From positions 4,777 through 68,776 of the forward strand of contig JBHJNQ010000050.1 of NCBI GenBank assembly GCA_050330635.1: DNA of 64,000 nucleotides, given 5' to 3'. A program made the position numbers and the translations under genes. Shown one piece after another: positions 8,252 through 18,895 of this stretch; position 1 is the stretch's first letter; each line of letters begins with the position of its first letter. Source of the stretch: CADEDH01 sp050330635. GTDB taxonomy: Bacteria > Actinomycetota > Acidimicrobiia > Acidimicrobiales > SZUA-35. The notes below the pieces were generated by a model. It saw only the letters and a program-made list of their open reading frames with translations, was not told where the DNA came from and did not search any database.

Positions 8252-9138
8252 CCTAGTGGGCAGCGTCGGGGATCAGGGCCGGGATCAGGGCCCGGGTCGG
8301 GGTGGGCGGCGAGGGTGAGGGCACTCCAGGCGAGGAGGTCGAGGTCCTCGGCCCGGGCCGTCGGGTCGACCCCGGCCCGGGCGATGGCGTCGGCGTCGAG
8401 GAAGGCCGCGAGCGAGCGGCGCACCATCTTGCGGCGCTGGCCGAATCCGGCCCTGACGACGGGGGCGAGCTCGTCGAAGGGGGCGTCGACGGGGGGCCCG
8501 TCGTGGCGCACCAGCTCGACCAACACCGATTCGACGTTCGGTCGGGGTAGGAACAGCTGGGCCGGGACCCGACCGGCGATGCGGCTCCGGGCCCAGTAGG
8601 CGGCCAACACGGAGGGGATGCCGTAGGTACGGGAACCGGGGCCGGCCACGAGACGCTCCCCCGCCTCCCGTTGCACCATGACGAGCCAGCGGACGAATCG
8701 GGGCTCAGCGGCCAGGAGGTCGAGGACCAGCGGGGTGGCGATGTTGTACGGCAGGTTGGCCACGACCGTCCACGAGCCGGGTTCGAGGTGGTCGCCCCAG
8801 TCGACATGGCGGGCGTCGGCGTGGACGATCTTCACGTCGAGGTCCTCGACCGTCTCCGCCAGCGCCGGCAGGAGGTAGCGGTCGACCTCGACGGCCACGA
8901 CCCGGGCTCCGGCCTCCACCAGCCCCACGGTGAGCGAGCCGAGCCCGGGACCGATCTCCACCACCCGGGTCCCGGGCCCGACCCCGGCCAGCCGCACGAT
9001 CCTGTCGACCGTGCCGGGGTCGCACAGGAAGTTCTGGCCGAGGGCTCGGCTGGGGCTGAGGCCGTGACGGTCGAGCAGCTCGACCACCCGCGTCCGGGTG
9101 AGATGACGACGACCGCCCATCGGCGCCCCGGGCCCCAT
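8248..9138 (-). CDS. rsmA: 16S rRNA adenine-N6,N6-dimethyltransferase RsmA (KsgA)
   Basis: RsmA dimethylates the two adjacent adenines near the 16S 3' end during 30S maturation. It is about 296 aa. Motifs are LGQNFLCDP, the SAM-binding EIGPGLGSLT, and the catalytic NLPYNIATP (NLPY). ATG 9138 has GAGG upstream; a second ATG at 9120 is also plausible. The stop overlaps the ispE GTG. It starts 7 nt after tatD ends. Confidence 0.96.
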   Translation of the reverse strand: MGPGAPMGGRRHLTRTRVVELLDRHGLSPSRALGQNFLCDPGTVDRIVRLAGVGPGTRVVEIGPGLGSLTVGLVEAGARVVAVEVDRYLLPALAETVEDLDVKIVHADARHVDWGDHLEPGSWTVVANLPYNIATPLVLDLLAAEPRFVRWLVMVQREAGERLVAGPGSRTYGIPSVLAAYWARSRIAGRVPAQLFLPRPNVESVLVELVRHDGPPVDAPFDELAPVVRAGFGQRRKMVRRSLAAFLDADAIARAGVDPTARAEDLDLLAWSALTLAAHPDPGPDPGPDPRRCPLG

Positions 9139-9145
9139 CGGCGCC

Positions 9146-9898
9146 TCAGTCCGCCGGCAGATCGAACAGGGTGAGGGCGTTGGCCGTGGTGCGGCGGGCC
9201 AGCTCCTCGGCGTCGACGACCAGGAGGTCGGCGAGGAAGGCCCCGACGACGGCCACGTTGGCCGGGCGGTTCGACGTGCCCCGGAGGGGTACGGGGGCCA
9301 GGTAGGGGGAGTCGGTCTCGACCAGGAGCCGGTGGAGCGGTACGCGCCGGGCCGCCTGGCGGACGTCGGCGGCGGACGGGAAGGTGACGATGCCGCTGAA
9401 CGACACCGAGGCCCCCCGGGCGACGCAGGCGTCGGCCTCGTCCGGGCCACCGGTGAAGCAGTGGAAGACCGTACGGGCCGGGGTGCCGGCCCGGTCGAGG
9501 ATGGCGAACGTGTCGTCCCACGCCTCCCGGGTGTGTATGACCAGGGCGAGGTCGTGCTCGTTGGCGAGGGCGATCTGCCGTTCGAAGGCGTCGACCTGGA
9601 GGGGCCGGGGTGAATGGTCGTAGTGGTAGTCGAGCCCGCATTCGCCGACCGCCACCACGGCCGGGTGGTCGAGCAGTGGGGCGAGACCGTCGATCCCCTG
9701 GTCGGCGTCGTGGGGATGGAGGCCGGCGGTGGCCCACACCCCGTCGAAACCGGCGGCGATGTTGGCGGCGGCGGCCGAGTCGGCGACCGTGCAGCCGACG
9801 GTGAGGAGACGGGTGACGCCGGCGGCCCGGGCCGTCGCCACGACCTCCCCGGGATCGGCGTCGATCGTGGTCAGGTGGCAGTGATTGTCGAACCACAC
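9146..9898 (-). CDS. TatD family metal-dependent hydrolase (DNase/deacylase)
   Basis: A 250-aa TIM-barrel metallohydrolase. The metal ligands are visible: DNHCHL (HxH), GECGLDYHY (Glu), VIHTREA, FHCFTGG and ETDSPYL. TatD proteins act as 3'-5' DNases or D-aminoacyl-tRNA deacylases; which one cannot be told here. The GTG start at 9898 is chosen because it places the HxH motif at residues 5-7 and has GAGGAG 8 nt upstream. The open frame continues 67 codons further with no family similarity. First gene of tatD-rsmA-ispE; TACCCT near 9935 may be its promoter. Confidence 0.93.
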   Translation of the reverse strand: MWFDNHCHLTTIDADPGEVVATARAAGVTRLLTVGCTVADSAAAANIAAGFDGVWATAGLHPHDADQGIDGLAPLLDHPAVVAVGECGLDYHYDHSPRPLQVDAFERQIALANEHDLALVIHTREAWDDTFAILDRAGTPARTVFHCFTGGPDEADACVARGASVSFSGIVTFPSAADVRQAARRVPLHRLLVETDSPYLAPVPLRGTSNRPANVAVVGAFLADLLVVDAEELARRTTANALTLFDLPAD

Positions 9899-9953
9899 GG
9901 CGTCGTCTCCTCGGCGGCGTTGCGCACCGATCCAGGGTAGGTGGACGGTCGGC

Positions 9954-11213
9954 TCACACCACCTGGCGCAACGACCGCGGTGAGCGCACCTCCGATCGGC
10001 CCGGTTCGACTTCGTCGGTGTCGTCCACGGCGCTGCCGTCCCCAGCGGGGGCCGGATCGGTGGCGGCAGATGCCGCCAGCTCGGACGGCCGGGAGTCACG
10101 CAGCGCCTCGAGCTTGTCGAGCTGGCGTTCGAACTGGCGGGTCCGGGGGCCGGCCAGCTCGTCGAACGCCTTCTGGGCCGACGTCAGACCCCGGCGCATC
10201 TTGTCGATCGGCTCGACCCACCGCTGCCACTGCTCCCGCAGGGCGGCCAGCGCCCCGAGGATCTCGTCGCTGCGCCGCTCGACCAGGAAGTTGTCGACGG
10301 CCTGGCGGACGACGGCCAACACGGCGAACAGCGTCGTCGGGGAGCAGAGGACGACCTTCGATGCGATGGCCAGATCGATGACGGAACCGTCGTGCTCGTG
10401 GAGGAAGCCGTAGACGCTCTCGTTCGGCACGAACAACAGCACGTAGTCGACCGTGGTCTCGGGGTCGACATAGCAGCGGTCGCCGATCTCCTTGATTCGC
10501 TGGCGGACGTCGCGTTGGAACTGACGAGCCAGGACCGGACGGGCGCCCTCGTCGGCCTCGAGCCACCGGAGATAGTTGTCGAGCGGAAACTTGACGTCCA
10601 TGTGGACGACGTGACCCCGCGGCAGGGGGAACGTGTAGTCGGGGATGCGCCCCGAGGCCAGCTTCGTCTGCTTGGTGTAGTTGATTCCCTCGGCGAATCC
10701 GGCGGCCCGCAACACGTCTTCGGCCATCCGCTCGCCCCACTGGCCGCGGGCCTTGGGCGACGCCAGCGCCCGCTCGAGGGACCGGGTGGAGTCGGCGAGG
10801 TTGGCCGTGACCCGGAAGGCCTGCTCGAGGCCCGACGCGATCTGCCCGGTCTGGGCCGCCCCCTCCTTCTGCAGGTCGTTGACCAGCGACGCCACTCGGG
10901 CCAGCTCGTGGTGCACCCCTTCGACCTGGCGGGCAACGAGGTGCCGTTCCTGGTCGATGACCGCCCTGCCGGCCTCGAGCTGGTCGCCCAGCTTCGACGA
11001 GGCGACGGTCAGCACCGTGTCGAGGGCGGCCCGCATCGTCTCCGAACGCTCGTGGCGCACGGCGTCGAGGGCGAGGTCGACCGTGGTGGCGAGGTCGGCC
11101 CGGAGGCGGTCCTCGTCGAGGGCGAGCGACCGGCGGCCGGCGAGCCAGCCGAAGGCGAATCCGAGACTCGTGGTCAGCAGGAGGAGGAGGGCGAGAACCA
11201 GGACGGATGTCAT
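9954..11213 (-). CDS. rmuC: DNA recombination protein RmuC
   Basis: A 419-aa protein with one N-terminal membrane helix (residues 3-25), a long coiled-coil region (about 40-150), and the RmuC nuclease-like domain: KARGQWGERM, NYTKQTKLASGRIPDY, VHMDVKFPLDNY. RmuC limits inversions between short repeats, probably as a PD-(D/E)xK-like nuclease. The ATG at 11213 has no Shine-Dalgarno sequence but sits 7 nt after TAGGGT, which itself belongs to a full damage-promoter match (11221-11243). This predicts induction by DNA damage independent of LexA/RecA. Confidence 0.95.
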   Translation of the reverse strand: MTSVLVLALLLLLTTSLGFAFGWLAGRRSLALDEDRLRADLATTVDLALDAVRHERSETMRAALDTVLTVASSKLGDQLEAGRAVIDQERHLVARQVEGVHHELARVASLVNDLQKEGAAQTGQIASGLEQAFRVTANLADSTRSLERALASPKARGQWGERMAEDVLRAAGFAEGINYTKQTKLASGRIPDYTFPLPRGHVVHMDVKFPLDNYLRWLEADEGARPVLARQFQRDVRQRIKEIGDRCYVDPETTVDYVLLFVPNESVYGFLHEHDGSVIDLAIASKVVLCSPTTLFAVLAVVRQAVDNFLVERRSDEILGALAALREQWQRWVEPIDKMRRGLTSAQKAFDELAGPRTRQFERQLDKLEALRDSRPSELAASAATDPAPAGDGSAVDDTDEVEPGRSEVRSPRSLRQVV

Positions 11214-11220
11214 TGGCCCG

Positions 11221-11243
11221 ACCCTATGGGCGGGGTGTGACAG
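11221..11243 (-). promoter_or_regulatory. RecA-independent (PafBC-type) damage promoter of rmuC
   Basis: On the minus strand CTGTCACAC, 8 nt, TAGGGT matches the mycobacterial RecA-NDp pattern tTGTCRgtg-N8-TAnnnT in the core TGTCR, the spacing and the -10 hexamer. The start codon follows 7 nt after the -10, so the mRNA is probably leaderless. Confidence 0.75.
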
Positions 11244-11308
11244 TCATGATGGGATCACCGCCGGGTCCACGGGGGAGCGGGCCGGCGCCCACTCCCCCGA
11301 TGCCCGGA

Positions 11309-13138
<1,830 letters not shown>

Positions 13139-13365
13139 GTTTCCGCCAACCTTTCCTGTTGAAACATCTCCCGAGACCATCTCGGGCCGCCCTGCCCCAG
13201 AGCGACGCGATCGCGGACCATAAAATCTCGGCGGCGTCCGTCCGACCCGAGGCTGATCGAGCTTAGGGTGGCCGGAGGGGGCCTCCCACCCGCGGCGGAG
13301 CGACGGTCGAAGGGTCCCCCTCCACCCCCAACCAGCGCCGTACTCACCCCTCCATGGAGGTGGCC

Positions 13366-15411
13366 TCAGGCCCGGCGGATCGTGACCAGGTTGTCGTGGA
13401 AGACGGCGCCCCAGGCCATGTCGGCGTCACGCTCGACCACGGTGGCATTGACGTCCATGGCCCACCATCCCTTGACCGTGTGGGCCACGCCGGGGCGGAC
13501 GGCGTCGTCGACGGCCAGCTCGGCTCGGAACGAACCCCGTTCGTTTGCGACCTCGACGCGGTCGCCGTCGACCAGCCCCAGGCGCCGGGCGTCACCCGGG
13601 CCGATGACGACCGCTGGTCGGGCGCTCCGACCCGCCGTCACCTCGGTGGCGGCAAACGTGGAGTTGACGTGCCACTCCCCCGCCGCCGCCACGAGCGCCA
13701 GCCGACCGTCGTCGACCGCCGCCTCCGCCGGGGGACGGTAGGTGGGGAGGAGCCCGAAGTCGTCGGTCTCGGCCGATTCCGACGCCAGCTCGAACCGGCC
13801 CGAGGGTGTGGGGAACCGGGCGGCCACCGGACGGAACGGGACCGCCGTACCCGGCACCCTGACCCACCCTGCGGCCCGCAGCGTGTCGACGGTGATGCCG
13901 GCATCGCGGTAGGGCTTGGTGTCGAGCAGGGCGGCGGCCAGGGCCAGGTCGTCATCGTGGAGGGCAGGTTCGTCGAGGCCGAGGGCGGCGGCCAGTCGGC
14001 GGAATATCTCGGTGTGGGGCAGGCAGCGGCCGGGCGGCGCCACCGCCGGCTCGTTCCAGTTCAGGTACAGGTGGGAGTACGAGTCGTTGAGCTCGTGGTG
14101 CTCGTGTTGCATCGTCGACGGGAGCACCAGGTCGGCGTAGGCGGTGGTCTCGGTGGCGAACAGGTCGATGACGACCGTGAACAGGTCGGGCCGCGACAGC
14201 CCCCGCCGCACGGAACCGGTGTCGGGGTTCGACACCACCGGGTTGGCGCCGTACACGACCAGGGCCCCCACCGGCGGGTCGTCGAGCTCGCACAGGTGGG
14301 TACCGAGACGGGTCATGGCCAGCCGTCGCCGAGGCGGTGCCGACGGGTTGGCCGGCGCCACCGCCGTCGCCGGGTCGAGGTTGAGGCCGTAGTGGCTCCC
14401 GGTGGAGTAGACGAGCCCGCCGCCGGGCCGGTCGTAGTCGCCGGTGATGGCGGGCAGTATCGACACGGTGCGGGCCGCCTGGCCTCCGTTGGCGTGACGC
14501 TGCATGCCCTGGCCGAGCTTGACCGCAAGCGGCGAGTGCTCGACCAGGAGGCGGGCCACCGCGGTGATCTCCGCCCCCTCGAGACCGCACACCTCGGCCG
14601 TGCGCTCCGGCGTCCACTCGTCGAGGCTGGCGGCGAAGGCCTCCCAACCGACGGTGCGTCGTTCGAGGAAGCCACGGTCGGCCCCTCCCCCGTCGACCAT
14701 GGCCCGGGCCAGGCCGAGGGCGAGGGCACCGTCGGTGCCGGGGCGGAGGGCGAGGTGGACGTCGGCCCGGGCCGCCGTACGGGTCCGCATTGGGTCGACC
14801 ACCACCACCGGCGCCCCCTTGGCCCGGGCCGCCGCCACCACCGGCCACAGGTGCTGGTTGGCGACGAGGGTGTTGGTCCCCCACAGCAGGATGACCCCGG
14901 CGTCTGCCATCTCCTCGGGGTCGAGGGAGGCCGAGGTGCCCAGGGTGTAGGCGAGGCCGGCGTGACCGCTGACCGAGCAGATCGTCAGCTCGTGACGGGA
15001 CGTGCCGAGGTGGTGCCACAGGCGGGCCCCGGCCGGGCCGGCCCCGCCCTGGAGGTAGCCGACGTTGCCCGTTCCGGCGAAGGGCCAGATGGCGGCCGGA
15101 CCCCACCGGTCGATCACTGCGGTGAAGCGCTCGGCCATCTCGGCCAGGGCCTCCTCCCAGGTGATGTCGACGAAACGGCCCTCGCCCTTGGCCCCCACCC
15201 GACGCCGGGGCGACAGGAGGCGGCCGGGATCGGCGGCGTGGTCGAGCCAGGTGTTGACCTTCTTGCACAGCCCACCCCGGGTGAAGGGGTGGTCGGGGTT
15301 GCCCCGCAGGCGGGTGGCCGCCCCGTCACCGTCGACGGTGACGACCCAGCTGCAGGCGTCGGGGCAGTCGAGGGGGCACGAACCGACGACGCCGGGTCGC
15401 GACCCCGTCAC
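13366..15411 (-). CDS. Molybdopterin-dependent oxidoreductase (DMSO-reductase superfamily)
   Basis: A 681-aa cytoplasmic bis-MGD enzyme. The N-terminal [4Fe-4S] motif is CPLDCPDAC followed by GGLCKKVN. Later come ILLWGTNTLV, TICSVSGHAG (Cys as possible Mo ligand) and a C-terminal molydopterin dinucleotide-binding domain. There is no Tat signal. Substrate unknown. The GTG at 15411 overlaps the stop of the S4 gene as GTGA, which fixes the start; the longer open frame reading back to 15759 only repeats S4-gene DNA in another frame. Confidence 0.88.
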   Translation of the reverse strand: MTGSRPGVVGSCPLDCPDACSWVVTVDGDGAATRLRGNPDHPFTRGGLCKKVNTWLDHAADPGRLLSPRRRVGAKGEGRFVDITWEEALAEMAERFTAVIDRWGPAAIWPFAGTGNVGYLQGGAGPAGARLWHHLGTSRHELTICSVSGHAGLAYTLGTSASLDPEEMADAGVILLWGTNTLVANQHLWPVVAAARAKGAPVVVVDPMRTRTAARADVHLALRPGTDGALALGLARAMVDGGGADRGFLERRTVGWEAFAASLDEWTPERTAEVCGLEGAEITAVARLLVEHSPLAVKLGQGMQRHANGGQAARTVSILPAITGDYDRPGGGLVYSTGSHYGLNLDPATAVAPANPSAPPRRRLAMTRLGTHLCELDDPPVGALVVYGANPVVSNPDTGSVRRGLSRPDLFTVVIDLFATETTAYADLVLPSTMQHEHHELNDSYSHLYLNWNEPAVAPPGRCLPHTEIFRRLAAALGLDEPALHDDDLALAAALLDTKPYRDAGITVDTLRAAGWVRVPGTAVPFRPVAARFPTPSGRFELASESAETDDFGLLPTYRPPAEAAVDDGRLALVAAAGEWHVNSTFAATEVTAGRSARPAVVIGPGDARRLGLVDGDRVEVANERGSFRAELAVDDAVRPGVAHTVKGWWAMDVNATVVERDADMAWGAVFHDNLVTIRRA

Positions 15412-15791
15412 GGTCGTCCCTTCAGCCGGTCGAGAGCCCGGCGATCCCGCTTGGTGGGCCGCCCCGTCCCCCGTTCCCGTGCCCCGTCGAGGGCGGCGTC
15501 GCCGACCCCCGAGCCCAGCTCCACCGGCGGGGACAGATCCTCGATGCAGGTCGCCGCCAGCTCGGCCGAGACCCGCCTGGCGATCGGGTCGACCACCCGG
15601 TACACGATCGTGCGGTCCCGGCGACGGGCGGTGACCACGTCCCCCGGGCCGACCTTCGTCGCCGGTTTGGCCGGCTCGTCGTTGACGGCGACCCGGCCGG
15701 TGGCGCAAGCGTCGGCCGCCGCCGTCCGGGTGCGGTAGACCCGGACGGACCACAGCCACTTGTCGACCCGAACCGGGCTGGCGACGGTCAC
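15408..15791 (-). CDS. S4-domain RNA-binding protein (Hsp15-like)
   Basis: A 127-aa basic protein with an S4 fold at residues about 5-70 (VRVDKWLWSVRVYRTRT, then a second RNA-contact segment GRVAVNDEPAKPATKVGPGD). It resembles Hsp15 (HslR), which recycles 50S subunits carrying nascent chains. The C-terminus is basic (RPTKRDRRALDRLK). The GTG start at 15791 overlaps rsmI by GTGA, and its stop overlaps the oxidoreductase start the same way. Confidence 0.88.
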   Translation of the reverse strand: MTVASPVRVDKWLWSVRVYRTRTAAADACATGRVAVNDEPAKPATKVGPGDVVTARRRDRTIVYRVVDPIARRVSAELAATCIEDLSPPVELGSGVGDAALDGARERGTGRPTKRDRRALDRLKGRP

Positions 15792-16630
15792 GGCGACGAA
15801 CCCATACGGGTGGCCAGGTCGTAGACCCGGCGCTTCGGTTCCCCGGTCTGGCGGACGACCGCGGCCACCGCGTCGCGACGGGACGAGCCTTCGGCCAAGA
15901 AGCCCTCGAGCTGGGCCACGAGGTCCCGGTCGTCGAGCGGCGCGGCCTCGTCGACGGCGCCGGCGAGCACGAGGGCGAACTCGCCCCGTGGTTCGACCCG
16001 GTCGAAGTGGGCCGTCACGTCGGCCAGGGTGCCCCGCACGACCTCCTGGTGGAGCTTGGTCAACTCCCGGGCTACCGCCGCCGGGCGGTCCGGCCCGCAC
16101 CGCTCGACCAGATCGGACAGGGTGCGCCGCAGGCGGTGGGGGGCTTCGTAGCAGACGACCGTGCGACCCTCGGCGGCCACCGCCGCCAGCCGTTCCGCCC
16201 GGGCCGAGCCCTTCCGGGGCAGGAATCCCTCGAACACGAACCGGGACCCGTCGAACCCGCTGAGGGCGAGGGCGGTGGCGGCGGCCACCGGTCCCGGAAC
16301 CACGTCGACGGTGTACCCGGCGGCGGCCGCCGCCTCCACCAGGCGCCGCCCGGGATCGGACACGGTCGGCATGCCGGCGTCGGACACGAGGGCGACGCGC
16401 TCGCCTCCTGCCAGCCGATCGAGGATCTCGGCCGCCCGGGCCCGCTCGGTGTGCTCGTTGGCCACGAGCAGGGCCGGGGCCGCGATCCCGAGGTGGACCA
16501 GGAGGCGACCGGTTCGGCGGGTGTCCTCGCAGGCGATGGCGTCGGCCGTGGCCAGGGCCTCCGCCGCCCGGGGGCTCAGGTCACCGAGGTTGCCGATCGG
16601 GGTACCCACGACGACGAGGGCGCCGCTCAC
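15788..16630 (-). CDS. rsmI: 16S rRNA (cytidine-1402-2'-O)-methyltransferase
   Basis: RsmI 2'-O-methylates C1402 in the ribosomal P site. The 280-aa SAM-dependent enzyme of the tetrapyrrole-methylase fold shows VVGTPIGNLGDLSPRA, ACEDTRRT, LVSDAGMPTVSDPG and FEGFLPRKG. The GTG start at 16630 overlaps the stop of the DUF192 gene (GTGA), and its stop overlaps the S4 gene. Confidence 0.95.
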   Translation of the reverse strand: MSGALVVVGTPIGNLGDLSPRAAEALATADAIACEDTRRTGRLLVHLGIAAPALLVANEHTERARAAEILDRLAGGERVALVSDAGMPTVSDPGRRLVEAAAAAGYTVDVVPGPVAAATALALSGFDGSRFVFEGFLPRKGSARAERLAAVAAEGRTVVCYEAPHRLRRTLSDLVERCGPDRPAAVARELTKLHQEVVRGTLADVTAHFDRVEPRGEFALVLAGAVDEAAPLDDRDLVAQLEGFLAEGSSRRDAVAAVVRQTGEPKRRVYDLATRMGSSP

Positions 16631-17142
16631 TCCCCGGCCTCCGCCTCGTCGCGCCGGTTACGCTCCGGCCGACCACCGTCGGCGAAACGCTCGGCCGGGC
16701 CGGTTGGGCCGGCGCCGTCGGCCCGGGGCGGGTGCCCGGTCGTGTTGTCGTTGTCGTTGTCGTTGTCGGTGGTGTCGTTGTCGGTGGCGTCGGCGTCGGC
16801 GTGGCGGAACTCGATGACGTCGCCGATCTTCAGCTCCCAGTCGTGGAACGACCCGGCCTCGGCCTCGATGATGCTCCGGGCCCGCCACACCGGCGGGGTC
16901 AGGCGGTTGCGGTGAAGGCGCAGCGTGCGGATCACCACCCCGTCGACGTCGAGGAAGGCCACGTCGAGATCGAACCGCATCCCGAAGCTGTGAACGGAGC
17001 GGGCCGGGCGCAGCAACAGGGCCCCGTCGATGCCGTCGCGGCCGAGCAGGCCCCAGGCCCGGGACCGGCGACCGGCCGGCACCTCGACCGAGGCCAGGAC
17101 CTTGCCGGCCCGCACCAACCAGCCCACTGTCGGATCCGTCAT
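16627..17142 (-). CDS. DUF192 family protein
   Basis: A 171-aa protein with the DUF192 core at about 5-115 (RAWGLLGRDGIDGALLL, SVHSFGMRFDLDVAFLD, VWRARSIIEAEAG). DUF192 function is unsettled. The tail (about 120-171) is low complexity, Asn/Asp/Thr then Pro/Gly/Arg. The ATG at 17142 with GGGAGGGGGAG directly upstream is preferred over a longer open frame. It heads the four-gene GTGA-coupled run to the molybdoenzyme. Confidence 0.85.
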   Translation of the reverse strand: MTDPTVGWLVRAGKVLASVEVPAGRRSRAWGLLGRDGIDGALLLRPARSVHSFGMRFDLDVAFLDVDGVVIRTLRLHRNRLTPPVWRARSIIEAEAGSFHDWELKIGDVIEFRHADADATDNDTTDNDNDNDNTTGHPPRADGAGPTGPAERFADGGRPERNRRDEAEAGE

Positions 17143-17155
17143 CTCCCCCTCCCGT

Positions 17156-18283
17156 TCACACGCTGAACTTGATCTCCAACACGTCGCCATCGGCGACGAC
17201 GTAGTCCTTGCCCTCGGACCGGACCTTGCCCTCGTCCCGGGCCCGGGCCCACGACCCGCAGGCCAGCAGCTCGTCCCACCGGATGGTGTCGGCCCGGATG
17301 AACCCCCGCTGGAGATCGGAGTGGATGTGGCCGGCGCACACCGGAGCGGTCGAACCCTCCCGGAAGGTCCAGGCCCGCGACTCCTTCTCGCCGGTGGTGA
17401 GGAACGTCCGCAGCCCCAGGGCGTGGTAGGCGGCCCGGATGAACCGGGGCAACGCCCCCTCCCCCAGATCGTAGGCGTCGAGCATCTCGGCCCGGTCGGC
17501 GGGGTCGAGCTGGGCCGCCTCCGCCTCGAGCTGGATGCAGGCCCCGAACACCGGTGCCACCCCGCCCAGCGCCACCCCGGGAGCCGCCCCCGAGCGGGAC
17601 GGAACCACCTGCGACAACAGCTCCTTCTCGATCGGCTCGATCACGGCGTCGACGTCGGCCAACTGCTCCTCGTCGAGGTTGACGACGGCCACCACCGGCT
17701 TGTTGGTGAGCAGGAACCAGGGGCGGAGCGCGTGGCGGTGATCGGCCGACAGGTCCGACCGGTACAACGGGGTGCCGGCCTCGAGATGGCTGAGGGCCGC
17801 CTCGGCCGCCGCCACCTCGTCGGCCAGGCTCCGGTCGCCCTTCAACGCCTTGCGCTTCTTGTCGACCTGGCTCTCGACCGTCTCGAGATCGGCGTAGGTC
17901 AGTTCCAGCTCAAGGATGCGGAGGTGCTCGAGGGGGTCCTGGGGCCCGGGCACGTCGTCGTTGCGAAAGGCCCGGAGGACGAACACGATGGCGTCGACCT
18001 CCCGGATCCCGCCCAGGAACTTGTTGCCCAGGCCCTCGCCCTTGCTGGCGCCCTCGACCAGGCCGCCGATGTCGTTGAACTGGACGCTGGCGGGAACGAC
18101 GCTCTTGGACCGGCTCATCGCCGCCAGAGCGTCCAGACGATGGTCGAACACCTTGGCCACACCGACGTTGGGGTCGGTGGTGGCGAAGGCGTAGGGGGCG
18201 GCGAGGGCGCCGCCGCCCGTGAGGGCGTTGTAGAGCGACGACTTACCGGCGTTTGGCAGCCCCACGAATCCGAATCTCTCCAT
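17156..18283 (-). CDS. ychF: Redox-regulated ATPase YchF (Obg-like)
   Basis: YchF is an Obg-family P-loop NTPase that prefers ATP and associates with ribosomes. The 375-aa protein starts MERFGFVGLPNAGKSSLYNALT and ends in a TGS domain (DVLEIKFSV). Other motifs are DIGGLVEGASKGEGLGNKFL and FGACIQLEAE. The ATG at 18283 has TAGCCT 7 nt upstream (18291-18296) and no Shine-Dalgarno sequence, suggesting a leaderless message. Confidence 0.96.
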   Translation of the reverse strand: MERFGFVGLPNAGKSSLYNALTGGGALAAPYAFATTDPNVGVAKVFDHRLDALAAMSRSKSVVPASVQFNDIGGLVEGASKGEGLGNKFLGGIREVDAIVFVLRAFRNDDVPGPQDPLEHLRILELELTYADLETVESQVDKKRKALKGDRSLADEVAAAEAALSHLEAGTPLYRSDLSADHRHALRPWFLLTNKPVVAVVNLDEEQLADVDAVIEPIEKELLSQVVPSRSGAAPGVALGGVAPVFGACIQLEAEAAQLDPADRAEMLDAYDLGEGALPRFIRAAYHALGLRTFLTTGEKESRAWTFREGSTAPVCAGHIHSDLQRGFIRADTIRWDELLACGSWARARDEGKVRSEGKDYVVADGDVLEIKFSV

Positions 18284-18290
18284 TCCCCCC

Positions 18291-18296
18291 AGGCTA
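18291..18296 (-). promoter_or_regulatory. Leaderless-type -10 of ychF
   Basis: TAGCCT on the minus strand, 7 nt before the ATG. Confidence 0.6.
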
Positions 18297-18356
18297 CGGA
18301 GAGCCGCAGGCCCGCGCACCGGCCCGACGGCCCCGGGCGCTCGCCCGGCAAGCCGC

Positions 18357-18362
18357 TAGGGT
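18357..18362 (+). promoter_or_regulatory. Leaderless-type -10 of bL37
   Basis: TAGGGT on the plus strand, 6 nt before the ATG of the bL37 gene. Confidence 0.65.
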
Positions 18363-18368
18363 GAACCC

Positions 18369-18452
18369 ATGTCGAAGCGCAGGAAGAAGAAGCGGCTCTC
18401 CGCCCGCCGGAAGAAGGCCAACCACGGTCGCAAGCCCACAGCCGGGCGCTGA
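18369..18452 (+). CDS. Large ribosomal protein bL37 (27 aa)
   Basis: A 27-residue, Lys/Arg-rich peptide beginning MSKRRKKKRL and containing KKANHGRKP. Mycobacterial bL37, a 24-aa 50S protein seen in structures, has the same KANHGKRP core. It has no Shine-Dalgarno sequence but a TAGGGT 6 nt before ATG. The DCC-family gene begins 1 nt after its stop, so the two are co-transcribed. It lies divergent from ychF. Confidence 0.88.
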   Translation: MSKRRKKKRLSARRKKANHGRKPTAGR

Positions 18453-18453
18453 G

Positions 18454-18867
18454 GTGGCCCTGCTCGTCTTCGACGGCGACTGCGGCTTCTGCACCCGGGC
18501 GGCCGGCTGGATCGAGCGGCGACTCCCCGCCGAGGTCGAGGTGTCGCCGTGGCAGTCGCTCCACCTCGCCGCCCTCGACCTGACGGTCGGGGACGTGACC
18601 ACCGCCGCCTACTGGGTCGACGCCGACGGGCGACACCACCGCGGCCACCGGGCGGTGGCTCGGGCCCTGATCGCCGCCGGTGGGCTCTGGGCACCGGTGG
18701 GCCGGCTGATCGGGCACCGCGCCGTCTCGTGGCTGGCGGCCGGCGTCTACACCCTGGTGGCCCGCTACCGGCACCACCTGCCGGGCGCCACCGACGCCTG
18801 CCGTCTACCGGCCCCACCAGTGGGCTCCGACCGGCCGTCGCCGTCACCCCCGCCCGCCCGCCGCTGA
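18454..18867 (+). CDS. DCC family thiol-disulfide oxidoreductase (DUF393)
   Basis: A 137-aa protein with the family signature LVFDGDCGFCTRAA (DxxCxxC) at residues 4-17 and the later VARYRHHLPGA region. The family is thioredoxin-like and thought to act in thiol-disulfide exchange. The GTG at 18454 is directly after the bL37 stop, and upstream frames carry no similarity. The last 15 residues are Pro/Ser/Arg-rich. Confidence 0.87.
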   Translation: MALLVFDGDCGFCTRAAGWIERRLPAEVEVSPWQSLHLAALDLTVGDVTTAAYWVDADGRHHRGHRAVARALIAAGGLWAPVGRLIGHRAVSWLAAGVYTLVARYRHHLPGATDACRLPAPPVGSDRPSPSPPPARR

Positions 18868-18895
18868 TCGGCGAGGCGGGCCCGACGAGGCGCGC

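Noticed and set aside
13366..15759. Molybdoenzyme extended by 116 codons upstream
   Set aside because: The extra N-terminal residues are the S4 gene read in another frame; the GTGA overlap at 15408-15411 gives the real start.
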